NCBI RefSeq assembly: GCF_023015885.1
Contig: NZ_JALKBE010000010.1
Coordinates: 57,972-121,971 of the forward strand
Direction: 5' to 3'
Source: Aliiroseovarius sp. S1123
GTDB lineage: Bacteria > Pseudomonadota > Alphaproteobacteria > Rhodobacterales > Rhodobacteraceae
Length of the DNA stretch: 64,000 nucleotides
Below, in pieces: positions 1-8,119 of the stretch. A program made the position numbers and the translations under genes. The stretch's first letter is position 1. Every line of letters starts with the position of its first letter. Under the pieces are notes generated by a model that saw only the letters and a program-made list of their open reading frames with translations, made no database searches and was not told where the DNA came from.

Positions 1-250
1 ATTCCTGCGCACGGGTGTGATCGCCCGACAGGCCGATCTCGTAGATCTCGCGGATGTCGCCACCGGCGCAGAAGGCGCGGTCGCCCTCGGCATCAATCAG
101 GATCAGCGCGACCTCGTCATCATCGGCCCACTTGATCAGGGCCGCGTCGATCTTAAGGCACATGTCATAGCTAAGTGCATTCAGCGCCTCGGGGCGGGTC
201 AATGTGATCCGCCCAGCCTTGCCTTCCTTTCGAATATGAATGTCTGTCAT
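1..250 (-). CDS. Enoyl-CoA hydratase/isomerase family protein, 5' part only (possibly 3-hydroxyisobutyryl-CoA hydrolase)
   Basis: The first 83 codons are in the window and the gene runs off its left edge. The translation begins MTDIHIRKEGKAGRITLTRP and contains LNALS and FCAGGDI. These are the substrate-pocket and oxyanion-hole (CAGGD) signatures of the crotonase fold. The ATG overlaps the stop of the acyl-CoA dehydrogenase upstream (TAATG), so the two are co-translated. Sitting directly after a putative isobutyryl-CoA dehydrogenase, it is most likely an enoyl-CoA hydratase or a 3-hydroxyisobutyryl-CoA hydrolase of valine breakdown. The catalytic residues that would separate these lie outside the window. 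Confidence 0.8.
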   Translation of the reverse strand, partial: MTDIHIRKEGKAGRITLTRPEALNALSYDMCLKIDAALIKWADDDEVALILIDAEGDRAFCAGGDIREIYEIGLSGDHTRAQE

Positions 251-1401
251 TAGCCGCGGTCGCGTTCTACCAAAAGCTGACGCCCGACAATCAGGCGCAT
301 GATTTCATTGGTGCCTTCCAAAATCTGATGCACGCGCAAGTCGCGCACGATTTTCTCGATGCCATAATCAGACAGGTAGCCATAGCCGCCATGAAGCTGC
401 AAACAGCCGTTCGCAACTTCGAAGGATACATCCGTCACCATCAGCTTGGCCATCGCGCAGAACTTGGACGCATCATGCGCGCCGTTGTCCAGCTTCCACG
501 CCGCCTGACGCAGGAAGGTGCGCGCGGCTTGCAGCTTGGTTTCATATTCCGCCAGACGGAATTGAAGCGCCTGGAACTGGTCGATGGTTTTGCCAAACGC
601 TTTGCGCTCGCCCATGTATTGCAGGGTCAGATCCAGCGCCTTTTGCGCGCCACCCAAGGCGCCTGCCGAGATGTTCAGACGTCCACCGTCCAGACCGGCC
701 ATCGCATAGGAAAAACCTTTGCCCTCTTCGCCCAGCAGGTTCTCATGCGGGACAAGGCAATCGTCGAACTGCACCTGCGACGTCGGCTGCGCCTTCCAGC
801 CCATCTTGCGTTCATTGGCACCAAAGCTCAGACCCGGCGTGCCGTTTTCCACAACCACGGTCGAGATACCCTTGGGGCCATCGTCGCCGGTGCGGCACAT
901 GGTAACGTAAACGTCTGAATAGTTGCCGCCCGAGATGAACGCCTTGTTGCCGTTCATAACATAGCCCGCGTCGGTCTTTTCGGCGCGGGTTTTCAACGCC
1001 GCTGCGTCCGATCCCGATCCCGGTTCGGTCAGGCAATACGAGAAGACTTTTTCCATCGAGCACAGCGCAGGCAGCCATTTCTGTTTGTCTTCTTCCTTGC
1101 CGAATTTGTCGATCATGCCGCCGCACATGTTGTGGATCGACAGGAACGAGCCGACAGACGGGTCAGCCATTGCCAGCGCTTCGAAAATCAGTGTGGCATC
1201 AAGGCGCGACAGGCCCGAGCCGCCGTATTCTTCGGACACATAGACGCCGCCAAAGCCCAGCTCGGCCAGTTGCGGCCACAGCTCTCTTGGGATGGTGCCT
1301 TCGGCCTCCCATTTCTCGGAATTTGGTGCAATGTTTTCTTCGCCAAAGCTTTTGGCCATGTCGAAGATAAGGGTCTGCTCTTCGGTCAGCGCGAAATCCA
1401 T
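250..1401 (-). CDS. Acyl-CoA dehydrogenase, probably isobutyryl-CoA/branched short-chain type
   Basis: This is a 383-residue acyl-CoA dehydrogenase of normal family length: helical N-terminus, the beta-domain signature (CLTEPGSGSD, about residues 122-131), and a C-terminal four-helix domain. The likely catalytic base is E362 in ILEGTNEIMR, the position used by short- and medium-chain and isobutyryl-CoA dehydrogenases rather than by isovaleryl-CoA dehydrogenase. It would oxidise an acyl-CoA to the 2-enoyl-CoA and pass electrons to ETF. A GGGAGG ribosome-binding site precedes the ATG. The stop overlaps the start of the next crotonase gene, and mmsA lies nearby, which together suggest valine catabolism. 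Exact chain specificity is inferred. Confidence 0.88.
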   Translation of the reverse strand: MDFALTEEQTLIFDMAKSFGEENIAPNSEKWEAEGTIPRELWPQLAELGFGGVYVSEEYGGSGLSRLDATLIFEALAMADPSVGSFLSIHNMCGGMIDKFGKEEDKQKWLPALCSMEKVFSYCLTEPGSGSDAAALKTRAEKTDAGYVMNGNKAFISGGNYSDVYVTMCRTGDDGPKGISTVVVENGTPGLSFGANERKMGWKAQPTSQVQFDDCLVPHENLLGEEGKGFSYAMAGLDGGRLNISAGALGGAQKALDLTLQYMGERKAFGKTIDQFQALQFRLAEYETKLQAARTFLRQAAWKLDNGAHDASKFCAMAKLMVTDVSFEVANGCLQLHGGYGYLSDYGIEKIVRDLRVHQILEGTNEIMRLIVGRQLLVERDRG

Positions 1402-1542
1402 CTGGTCCTCCCGTCCACGTGTCTAAGCACAGGTTATGGCGCAATCCTTACAGGAGTTTTTCAAGACCCGTCACTGTTCCAACGCGTCACGAGAAAACAA
1501 CGGGCCTAACCCATCGAAAAACCACGCAGAAATCCCGAAGGG

Positions 1543-2676
1543 TCAAAGTCCGTCGTGGAAAGAATCGACTAGGTGGCGGACCACATCGCGCAGGGCCTCT
1601 TCTTTCGGTTTTTCGGCCTGAACGCTGTCTTGATACACCGCGCGTTGCCGGTCGGCTGCCGTTCCGCCTGACAGGATGGTGCGGGCGCGTTCGACCTCGG
1701 CCTCGCATCCCAGAAATTGTGCATCCTCGGCGATCAGCTCGATCATCTCGTCCATTAGGGCATCAAAGCCCACGATCTCGCCCAGTCCAAAATCGATCAG
1801 CCCGCCCGAGACGCCATAGCGCTGGGCGCGCCAACGGTTTTCTCCGATCAGGAAGTTGTCATATTGCCGCCAGCGCTGGTTCCGGGCTTTTAGCCGCCAC
1901 AACATTCGGGTCAAACACTGGATCAAAGCGGCCAGCGACAGCGTGTCTTCCAGCCGGGGTTGGACGTCGCAAATACGCGCCTCGATCGTAGGGAAGCGGG
2001 CCGAGGGGCGCAGGTCCCACCAGATTTTCGAACTGTCCTCGATCACGCCGATATCCACCAGCGCCTGAACCGAGCGCTCATATTCTGACCAACTGCCCAG
2101 TTGCGGGGGCAAGCCGGTGCGGGGCAGGTTGTCGAAAACGGTCAGGCGATAGGATGCCAACCCCGTATCCTCGCCCTGCCAGAAAGGCGAACTGGCGGAC
2201 ATCGCCAGCAGGTGCGGCAGAAAATAGGACAGCTGATTCACAAGATCGATCCGCGTGTCGGGATCGGGAATACCCACATGCACATGCATTCCGCAAATCA
2301 GCATCCGACGCACAACGCCTGCCAGATCGCGGCGCAGGTCATTGTAGCGATCCTTGTTAACGTGGTGTTGATCTTTCCAGCTGGCAAACGGGTGGCACGA
2401 GGCTGCAATCGGGGCCAGCCCGTAATCCTTGGCGTGTTTGGCGACACCGGCGCGCAAGCGTTTCAAGTCGTCGCGCGCCTCGGTCACGTTGGCGCAGACA
2501 CGGGTGCCGATCTCGATCTGGCATTGCAGATATTCGGGGCTGACCTGACCTTCCAGCTCTGCGCGGCAGGCCTCCATCATCTCGTCCGGGGCTTCGCGCA
2601 GGGCAAGGCTGTCGCGATCCACCAGAAGGTATTCTTCCTCGATCCCGATCGAAAATGTGGGGGCTGTTCGGGCCAT
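1543..2676 (-). CDS. Carboxylate-amine ligase, YbdK-type glutamate-cysteine ligase family
   Basis: The protein has 377 residues if started at the ATG at 2676, which has a strong AGGAGG upstream; an in-frame extension to 2760 lacks a ribosome-binding site. It opens with the ATP-grasp-like [10 protein letters not shown] motif of the gamma-glutamyl-cysteine ligase 2 (YbdK) family and contains HVHVGIPD (about residue 135), a metal-binding segment of that family. YbdK proteins ligate carboxylates to amines weakly in vitro, and their physiological product is unclear, so this should not be taken as the main glutathione enzyme. It stands alone: 140 bp separate it from the dehydrogenase gene, and a terminator isolates it from mmsA. 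Confidence 0.85.
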   Translation of the reverse strand: MARTAPTFSIGIEEEYLLVDRDSLALREAPDEMMEACRAELEGQVSPEYLQCQIEIGTRVCANVTEARDDLKRLRAGVAKHAKDYGLAPIAASCHPFASWKDQHHVNKDRYNDLRRDLAGVVRRMLICGMHVHVGIPDPDTRIDLVNQLSYFLPHLLAMSASSPFWQGEDTGLASYRLTVFDNLPRTGLPPQLGSWSEYERSVQALVDIGVIEDSSKIWWDLRPSARFPTIEARICDVQPRLEDTLSLAALIQCLTRMLWRLKARNQRWRQYDNFLIGENRWRAQRYGVSGGLIDFGLGEIVGFDALMDEMIELIAEDAQFLGCEAEVERARTILSGGTAADRQRAVYQDSVQAEKPKEEALRDVVRHLVDSFHDGL

Positions 2677-2760
2677 GGCCTGTCCTCCTGTCAGCGTCGC
2701 GCGGGACCACTTTGGCAAGAGAATGCCGCAGGGACAAGCGGGCAGAGCCCTTAAACGCAA

Positions 2761-2787
2761 AACGCCCCGGCCAGTGACCGGGGCGTT
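2761..2787 (-). terminator. Rho-independent terminator of mmsA
   Basis: A perfect 10-bp stem (AACGCCCCGG, 2761-2770, with CCGGGGCGTT, 2778-2787) encloses a 7-nt loop. Read on the minus strand it follows the mmsA stop by about 21 nt and ends in TTTT. It separates mmsA from the ligase gene downstream. Confidence 0.85.
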
Positions 2788-2808
2788 TCGTGTAAATCGC
2801 GCGTGGGC

Positions 2809-4308
2809 TTAGTCCATGGCTTTGAAGTTGAACTCGCCACCTTCTTTGATGCCCGACGGCCAGCGCTGGGTCACGGTCTTGGTGCGCGTGTAGAACTTGA
2901 ACGCGTCCGGGCCGTGCTGGTTCAGGTCACCAAAGCCCGACTTCTTCCAGCCGCCAAAGGTGTGGTAGGCCAGCGGAACCGGGATCGGAACGTTGATGCC
3001 GACCATGCCGATGTTGATCCGGTTGGCGAAGTCACGTGCAGTGTCACCGTCACGGGTGAAGATCGCGGTGCCGTTGCCGTATTCGTGATCCATGGCGTGG
3101 CCGATGGCCTCTTCATAGCTTTCAGCGCGAACCATCGACAGAACAGGACCAAAGATTTCCTGCTTGTAGATGTCCATGTCGGTGGTGACGTTGTCAAAGA
3201 GGTGCGGACCTACGAAGAAGCCGTCTTCATAGCCTTGCAGGCTGAAGTCGCGGTTGTCGACAACCAGGTCAGCACCCTGTTCCACACCCGAGTTGATCAG
3301 GCGCAGGATGTTTTCCTTGGCGGCCGAGGTCACGACGGGACCGTAGTCGACATCGTCGCCTGCGGTGTAAGGGGCGACTTTCAGCTTCTCGATACGCGGC
3401 ACAAGGGCGTCGCGAAGCTTGTCTGCGGTTTCGTTGCCAACCGGAACAGCAACCGAGATCGCCATGCAGCGTTCGCCAGCGGCGCCGAATCCAGCGCCGA
3501 TCAGCGCGTCAGCTGCTTGTTCGATGTCCGCGTCGGGCATGATGATCATGTGGTTCTTCGCGCCGCCGAAGCACTGCGCGCGCTTGCCGTTGGCGGTGGC
3601 ACGCGAGTAGATGTAGTGCGCGATCGGGGTCGAGCCAACGAAGGCCACGCCCTGCACGGTTTCGTTGTCCAGAATGGCGTCAACCGAGTCTTTGTCGCCG
3701 TTCACAACCTGAAGTACGCCATCGGGCAGTCCAGCTTCTTTGCACAGCTCGGCCAGCATCAGCGGAACCGAGGGGTCACGCTCGGACGGCTTCAGGATCA
3801 TTGCGTTACCAGCGGCCAAGGCCGGACCCATGCCCCACAGAGGGATCATGGCGGGGAAGTTGAACGGCGTGATCGAGGCCACAACGCCCAGAGGCTGACG
3901 CATCGAGTACATGTCGATGCCGGGGCCAGCGCTGTCGGTGAACTCGCCCTTCATCATCTGGGCAGCACCGATGCAGTATTCGATCACTTCCAGACCACGC
4001 TGAACGTCGCCTTTTGCGTCGGGGATGGTTTTACCGTGCTCGCGCGACAGGGCTTCGGCCAGCTTGTCCATGTCACGGTTCAGAAGGCCAACCAAGGCCA
4101 TCATCACGCGGCCGCGTTTCTGCGGGTTGGTGGCGCCCCAGGCTTTCTGGGCTTCAGCGGCTTTGGCGACGGCGTCGTCCAGCTCGGCTTTGGTAGCCAG
4201 AGCAACCTGTGCCTGCACTTCGCCAGTGGCGGGGTTGTAGACGTCGGCGTAGCGGCCCGACGTACCTTCGACCATCTGGCCGTTAATCCAGTGTCCAAGT
4301 TTTTGCAT
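2809..4308 (-). CDS. mmsA: CoA-acylating methylmalonate-semialdehyde dehydrogenase
   Basis: The 499-residue protein has the full length of the family. Start chosen at the ATG at 4308 (MQKLGHWINGQMVEG), preceded by GGGAG; the reading frame stays open a further 500 bases but has no matching start. Visible motifs are TPFNFPAMIPLW (about 147-158), the NAD-binding FVGSTP (223-228), and nucleophile C281 in AAGERCMAIS. It converts methylmalonate semialdehyde (valine) to propionyl-CoA. The same family (IolA) converts malonate semialdehyde from inositol to acetyl-CoA. No other copy is seen in the inositol island at 30-43 kb, so it may serve both routes. A LysR gene diverges from it. Confidence 0.93.
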   Translation of the reverse strand: MQKLGHWINGQMVEGTSGRYADVYNPATGEVQAQVALATKAELDDAVAKAAEAQKAWGATNPQKRGRVMMALVGLLNRDMDKLAEALSREHGKTIPDAKGDVQRGLEVIEYCIGAAQMMKGEFTDSAGPGIDMYSMRQPLGVVASITPFNFPAMIPLWGMGPALAAGNAMILKPSERDPSVPLMLAELCKEAGLPDGVLQVVNGDKDSVDAILDNETVQGVAFVGSTPIAHYIYSRATANGKRAQCFGGAKNHMIIMPDADIEQAADALIGAGFGAAGERCMAISVAVPVGNETADKLRDALVPRIEKLKVAPYTAGDDVDYGPVVTSAAKENILRLINSGVEQGADLVVDNRDFSLQGYEDGFFVGPHLFDNVTTDMDIYKQEIFGPVLSMVRAESYEEAIGHAMDHEYGNGTAIFTRDGDTARDFANRINIGMVGINVPIPVPLAYHTFGGWKKSGFGDLNQHGPDAFKFYTRTKTVTQRWPSGIKEGGEFNFKAMD

Positions 4309-4489
4309 GGTAAATCTCCCAAATTTCATGGGCAGGATAGTCTTGCAGAATTGCCGGGGAAAGGGGTAGTTTTCCAAAAGCGTTTTGCGTTTTTGCAATG
4401 ATGCGTGTGTGGGTGAGAGATGGGGCAGGGGCTTTGCCCCTCGGCCTGACGGCCTCACCCCAAGGTATTTGGTGCAAGAGGAAGAGAGG

Positions 4490-5392
4490 GTGGCGGTGGA
4501 TTGGGATGATCTGAAAGTGTTTTTGGCGGTCGCGCGTGGGGAAAGCCTGTCGCGCGCTGGGCGTATGTTGAAGCGGGATGCGGCGACCGTGGGGCGGCGA
4601 GTATCGAAGCTTGAGGCGGATCTGGGGCTGCCCTTGTTTACGAAGTCTTCGCAAGGGTATGCGCTGACCGATGCGGGGCTGCGCTTGTTGGCCCATGCGG
4701 AGCGGGCCGAGCAGGCGGTGATGTCTGGGGTGGACGAGTTGGCAGGGCAGTCTGGCCAGTTGTCCGGGCAAGTGCGGATCGGGGCCACCGATGGGGTGGC
4801 AAGTTTCATCCTGCCGCAGGTCTGCGCTGCGATTCAACGTGATCATCCTGAGCTGGAGTTGCAGATTGTGGCCCTTCCGCGCGTGATCAACCTATCAAAG
4901 CGCGAGGCCGATATGGCGATTACGGTTTCGCCACCGCAGACTGGGCGGATCACAGTTCAAAAGATCACGGATTATCATCTGCATCTTGCCGCGTCGCACA
5001 GCTATTTGGCGCAAGCGGCGCCCTTGGACAGTTTGGCCGATCTGCGCAATCATCCAGTGGTCGGGTATATTCAGGACATGATCTCGTATCCGGAGTTGGA
5101 CTTCCTCGAGGATCTTGGGGTCGAGAAGACAGCGCTCGCATCGAACCTCGTGTCGGTTCAACTGGGGCTGGTGAAGCAGGGCGGCGGGGTTGGCGTGACC
5201 CATGATTTCATTCTGCCCTCGGCGCCAGAGTTGAGGCGCGTCCTGACAGATGAATTGTCGATCAAACGGTCATTCTATCTGGTGCGCCACGAAGGAGACG
5301 CGCGTATGGAGCGGTTCGCCCGCGTGGGCGAAGAGCTGTTGCGCGGCATCCGCGACGAAGTGGCCCGTCTTGAAGGAATGGTGCAAGTTTAG
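4490..5392 (+). CDS. LysR family transcriptional regulator
   Basis: A 300-residue LysR protein when started at the GTG at 4490, after GGAAGAGAGG; another GTG lies two codons on. Residues 4-60 form the winged helix-turn-helix (SLSRAGRMLKRDAATVGRRV), and the rest is the periplasmic-binding-protein-like effector domain. It is divergent from mmsA with about 180 bp between, the usual LysR arrangement, so control of mmsA is a reasonable inference. The upstream spacer holds a small GC-rich hairpin (GGGGCTTTGCCCC, about 4430-4441). The effector is unknown. Confidence 0.85.
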   Translation: MAVDWDDLKVFLAVARGESLSRAGRMLKRDAATVGRRVSKLEADLGLPLFTKSSQGYALTDAGLRLLAHAERAEQAVMSGVDELAGQSGQLSGQVRIGATDGVASFILPQVCAAIQRDHPELELQIVALPRVINLSKREADMAITVSPPQTGRITVQKITDYHLHLAASHSYLAQAAPLDSLADLRNHPVVGYIQDMISYPELDFLEDLGVEKTALASNLVSVQLGLVKQGGGVGVTHDFILPSAPELRRVLTDELSIKRSFYLVRHEGDARMERFARVGEELLRGIRDEVARLEGMVQV

Positions 5393-5484
5393 TGCTGCAG
5401 GTGCAAAGAGCTCTTGACATTTTGTTGCGCTAAGGGTGACGCTGGGGACAGAAAAATACAATACATACAGACAGGAGGGCGCCC

Positions 5485-5919
5485 ATGCTCATTCACCAGA
5501 TCCTCAAAGATAAAGACCTCGAGGGCGTTGCAACGGTCAAGCCGGGCAGCAAGGTGGCAGATGCAGCACAGCTTTTGTCTGAAAAGAAGATCGGCGCGGT
5601 CATCGTGTCTTCAGATGGCGTACATCCGGCGGGTATTCTGTCCGAGCGCGACATCGTTTCTGAGCTGGGCAAGGTCGGCACGGGCTGTCTGGATCAGCCG
5701 GTCGATGACCTGATGACGGCGAAGCTGATCACCTGTTCGCCGGGCGATCGGGCCATTCAGGTGCTGCAGACCATGACCGAGGGCCGCTTCCGCCACATGC
5801 CGGTGATGGAAGGCGACGAGATGGTCGGGCTGGTCTCGATTGGAGACGTGGTCAAAGCGCGTTTGGAGGAGCTTTCGCAACAGGCGGATGCGCTGAAAAA
5901 CATGATCATGGGTTACTGA
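5485..5919 (+). CDS. CBS-domain pair protein
   Basis: A 144-residue stand-alone protein made of two CBS motifs (about residues 8-62 and 74-130). The hallmark ends are GILSERDIVSELG and GLVSIGDVVKARL. Such proteins bind adenine nucleotides and act as energy or redox sensors, or as partners of other enzymes. No fused catalytic domain is present, so the target is unknown. An AGGAGG lies just before the ATG. About 90 bp separate it from the LysR gene. Two tandem hairpins follow it (5931-6037). Confidence 0.85.
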   Translation: MLIHQILKDKDLEGVATVKPGSKVADAAQLLSEKKIGAVIVSSDGVHPAGILSERDIVSELGKVGTGCLDQPVDDLMTAKLITCSPGDRAIQVLQTMTEGRFRHMPVMEGDEMVGLVSIGDVVKARLEELSQQADALKNMIMGY

Positions 5920-5930
5920 CAGCCAATGGA

Positions 5931-6037
5931 AGCGTTTCGGGTTTGACCTGCGAAGGGAAAAGCCGAAACGCAGTGCTAGATATCCGTGTTGCGGGCGTTT
6001 CGAAACAAACTTGAGGCCCAAGTTTGCTCCGAAACGC
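5931..6037. repeat. Two tandem hairpins built from one inverted GCGTTTCG arm
   Basis: GCGTTTCGG (5932-5940) pairs with CCGAAACGC (5963-5971). GCGTTTCG (5995-6002) pairs with CGAAACGC (6030-6037). Inside the second hairpin CAAACTTG (6006-6013) pairs with CAAGTTTG (6019-6026) around a 5-nt loop. All arms match perfectly. Because the arms are the same, 5932-5939 could pair instead with 6030-6037. No T-run follows either hairpin, so a simple terminator is unlikely. They sit between the CBS gene and coaD. Confidence 0.6.
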
Positions 6038-6125
6038 TTTACGTAGGAATACGCTGCACTGCGGAAAAAGCTTGCATTTGGGCGCGCCATAATGTTGCGT
6101 GCGCCCACTGCAAGGAGACCAGATC

Positions 6126-6617
6126 ATGCGCATCGGATTGTATCCCGGAACTTTCGACCCGATCACTTTGGGGCACACCGACATCATTCGTCGTGCCTGT
6201 GCACTGGTGGATCGGCTGGTAATTGGCGTTGCCATCAACACGGGTAAGGGGCCTTTGTTCTCGCTGGAAGAGCGCGTGGCGATGGTTGAAAGCGAATGCG
6301 CAAAGCTGGCCGCCGAAACCGGGACCGAGATTGTTGCCCACCCATTTCAAAACCTTCTGATTGATTGCGCCCATGATGTTGGCGCGCAGATCATCATTCG
6401 GGGTCTGCGCGCTGTGACGGATTTTGAGTATGAATATCAGATGGTTGGCATGAACCGCGCGATGGATGACAGCGTCGAGACTGTGTTCCTGATGGCCGAA
6501 GCACGCTATCAGGCGATTGCGTCGAAACTGGTGAAAGAGATCGCCAAGCTGGGCGGCGATGTCAGCAAGTTCGTCCCCGAAGATGTGCGCGGACAGCTTC
6601 TGGACAAGATCAACTAA
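6126..6617 (+). CDS. coaD: Phosphopantetheine adenylyltransferase
   Basis: A 163-residue cytosolic enzyme of the expected size that transfers AMP from ATP to 4'-phosphopantetheine, the penultimate CoA step. The nucleotidyltransferase motif YPGTFDPITLGHTDII (about 5-20, with the TxGH active site) and GLRAVTDFEYE (about 90-100) are diagnostic. The chosen ATG at 6126 has AAGGAG upstream; an earlier in-frame start at 6099 would add nine residues without family support. It stands alone, with RNA structures on both sides (5931-6037 and the minus-strand candidate RNA at 6620-6811). Confidence 0.95.
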   Translation: MRIGLYPGTFDPITLGHTDIIRRACALVDRLVIGVAINTGKGPLFSLEERVAMVESECAKLAAETGTEIVAHPFQNLLIDCAHDVGAQIIIRGLRAVTDFEYEYQMVGMNRAMDDSVETVFLMAEARYQAIASKLVKEIAKLGGDVSKFVPEDVRGQLLDKIN

Positions 6618-6619
6618 AG

Positions 6620-6811
6620 CGCACTGGCGCTGGAGTGAAGGTGGTAAGTGGCGGCCCCACCGCAACCGTCGGGGTCTGAATTCCCGAGGACCTGTATATA
6701 CAGGTGGGCGCCGGGTAAGTGGACCACGGCCCAAACAGAGCCAGCTCCCTCGGAATTGCTTAAGGCCACCGGAATTTTACCCGCATGTGACGCGAAGGGC
6801 AGAAGCCGCCT
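6620..6811 (-). ncRNA. Candidate structured non-coding RNA, family not recognised
   Basis: This 290-bp gap between coaD and mmcB has no convincing ORF but strong long-range complementarity. On the minus strand three nested helices form: GGUAA (6781-6777) with UUACC (6647-6643); GGUGGCC (6770-6764) with GGCCGCC (6656-6650); and AAUUCCGAGG (6757-6748) with CCUCGGGAAUU (6689-6679). The second helix uses a U-G wobble that would be a C-A mismatch on the plus strand, which favours minus. The interior holds the palindromic hairpin ACCTGTATATACAGGT (6690-6705). A promoter-like TTGCGC-N17-TATCTA precedes it. Length (about 190 nt) resembles 6S RNA, but I cannot match that family. Confidence 0.45.
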
Positions 6812-6816
6812 TTGCC

Positions 6817-6845
6817 TAGATAGGCGCATGGCGAGCAGGGCGCAA
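6817..6845 (-). promoter_or_regulatory. Candidate sigma-70 promoter for the minus-strand RNA
   Basis: Read on the minus strand, TTGCGC (6845-6840) lies exactly 17 bp before TATCTA (6822-6817). This would place transcription start near 6811, facing the structured region and diverging from mmcB. The -35 hexamer is a partial match. Confidence 0.4.
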
Positions 6846-6881
6846 GGGCGCGCGCGAGTCTGTCTGATCCATTGACAATTT

Positions 6882-6896
6882 GTTCACGAAATGTTC
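6882..6896. promoter_or_regulatory. Alphaproteobacterial LexA (SOS) box upstream of mmcB
   Basis: GTTCACGAAATGTTC matches the alphaproteobacterial LexA site GTTC-N7-GTTC exactly. It ends 10 bp before the mmcB start codon and follows a TTGACA hexamer (6872-6877). In Caulobacter mmcB belongs to the SOS regulon, so LexA control is well supported by context. Confidence 0.8.
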
Positions 6897-6906
6897 GGGT
6901 GGATGT

Positions 6907-7365
<459 letters not shown>

Positions 7366-7371
7366 AAAACG

Positions 7372-7578
7372 TTACTTTTTCGACTTGGCGCTGTCTGCCA
7401 GCGCACGTGCCTGTTTGGCAGCGGTCAACAGCTCTTCCGCGATTTCTTCGGCCTCTTCCGGTTCGAAATCCATCGGCAGTTCCACGCCGCCACCTTCCAC
7501 ATAAAGGCGCACCATTCCAATCGAGGTCGGCCCGATCTGAAGGTTTGCGTCGATGTCACTTTCGTCGTTGATGCCCAT
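7372..7578 (-). CDS. Small conserved protein, DUF6324-like
   Basis: A 68-residue acidic protein (MGINDESDIDANLQIGP...) without signal peptide or membrane segment, converging on mmcB with 6 bp between the stops. The sequence resembles a short Rhodobacterales family I remember as DUF6324; that label comes from memory. AGGAGG precedes the ATG. The C-terminal half (EPEEAEEIAEELLTAAKQA) is predicted to be a single helix, and the end is Lys-rich. Function unknown. Confidence 0.7.
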   Translation of the reverse strand: MGINDESDIDANLQIGPTSIGMVRLYVEGGGVELPMDFEPEEAEEIAEELLTAAKQARALADSAKSKK

Positions 7579-7684
7579 GTGTGGCCTCCTGAATTTCTTC
7601 TGATCGGGTTAGTGCGCTTTCGTACATTTTTCAACCCGCGACCTCTTGCAAAGCCCCGCAGGTGGGGGTAAACGCATCCAGCGT

Positions 7685-7761
7685 GCCGACATAGCTCAGT
7701 AGGTTAGAGCGCTTGATTGTGGATCAAGAGGTCCCCCGTTCGAGCCGGGGTGTCGGTACCA
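7685..7761 (+). tRNA. tRNA-His (GTG)
   Basis: A full cloverleaf with anticodon GTG in the loop TTGTGGA, T-arm CCCCC-GTTCGAG-CCGGGG, and encoded CCA (7759-7761). The acceptor GCCGACA/TGTCGGT closes with a G-U pair. The base before position 1 is T and the discriminator is A (7758). So the G-1:C73 identity pair usual in bacteria is not encoded, as reported for many alphaproteobacteria. Confidence 0.96.
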
Positions 7762-7789
7762 TCCCCCCCTTTTGAAATTTGCGAATGGT

Positions 7790-8119
7790 TCAGCGCAGTT
7801 TGATGCGGTTTTGAAGCTGTCCGTCTGTACCGTAGATCAGAATCTCGTCCCCCGAGACGATACCGATCCAGTCGCGGCCCAGTGTGACAGCCTCTGCCGT
7901 CACGCCCTCTGGCAGGGTGATCTGATCTGGCAAGGGCAGAGGTGATGCCTCGGACGCGGTCTGAGAGAATCGCAGCACCACAACGGTGATCAGCACGATC
8001 ATCCCCAGAATCGTTGCCACCGTCATTGCCGTGACAATCGTTTTCAGATAGCGCACGGTGCCAAGGCCCACGCTGTCTTCCAGGGCTGCGTCCAGTTCCT
8101 GTTCAGGAGTTTTATCCAT
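7790..8119 (-). CDS. Single-pass membrane protein, DUF6476-like
   Basis: A 109-residue protein with a charged N-terminus, one transmembrane helix (about residues 28-50, TVATILGMIVLITVVVLRF), and an 60-residue C-terminal domain containing LPEGVTAEAVTLGRDW and EILIYG, a likely small beta structure outside the membrane. It resembles a Rhodobacteraceae family I remember as DUF6476. Its ATG (8119-8117) overlaps the ATG of the divergent pseudouridine synthase gene by 2 bp, so neither gene has an independent 5' leader. Function unknown. Confidence 0.7.
   Translation of the reverse strand: MDKTPEQELDAALEDSVGLGTVRYLKTIVTAMTVATILGMIVLITVVVLRFSQTASEASPLPLPDQITLPEGVTAEAVTLGRDWIGIVSGDEILIYGTDGQLQNRIKLR

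Noticed and set aside
4425..4480. GGGGCTTTGCCCC hairpin and CCCCAAGGTATTT sequence as a repeat element of roseobacter intergenic regions
   Set aside because: It resembles short repeats I recall from this group, but only one copy is seen in the window, so it cannot be called a repeat here.
4309..4809. Extension of MmsA upstream of 4308
   Set aside because: MmsA proteins start at the MQKLGHWINGQ position; GGGAG precedes that ATG, and the added sequence overlaps the divergent LysR gene.
6690..6705. The palindrome ACCTGTATATACAGGT as a LuxR-type lux box
   Set aside because: It has 16 bp instead of the 20 of a lux box, no luxR/luxI lies nearby, and it fits better as the terminal hairpin of the candidate RNA.
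6618..6906. tmRNA, SRP RNA or RNase P RNA in the coaD-mmcB gap
   Set aside because: None of the invariant motifs (tag reading frame and CTTCGAC of tmRNA, GGTCAGG...GGAAG of SRP RNA, GAGGAAAGTCC of RNase P) is present on either strand.
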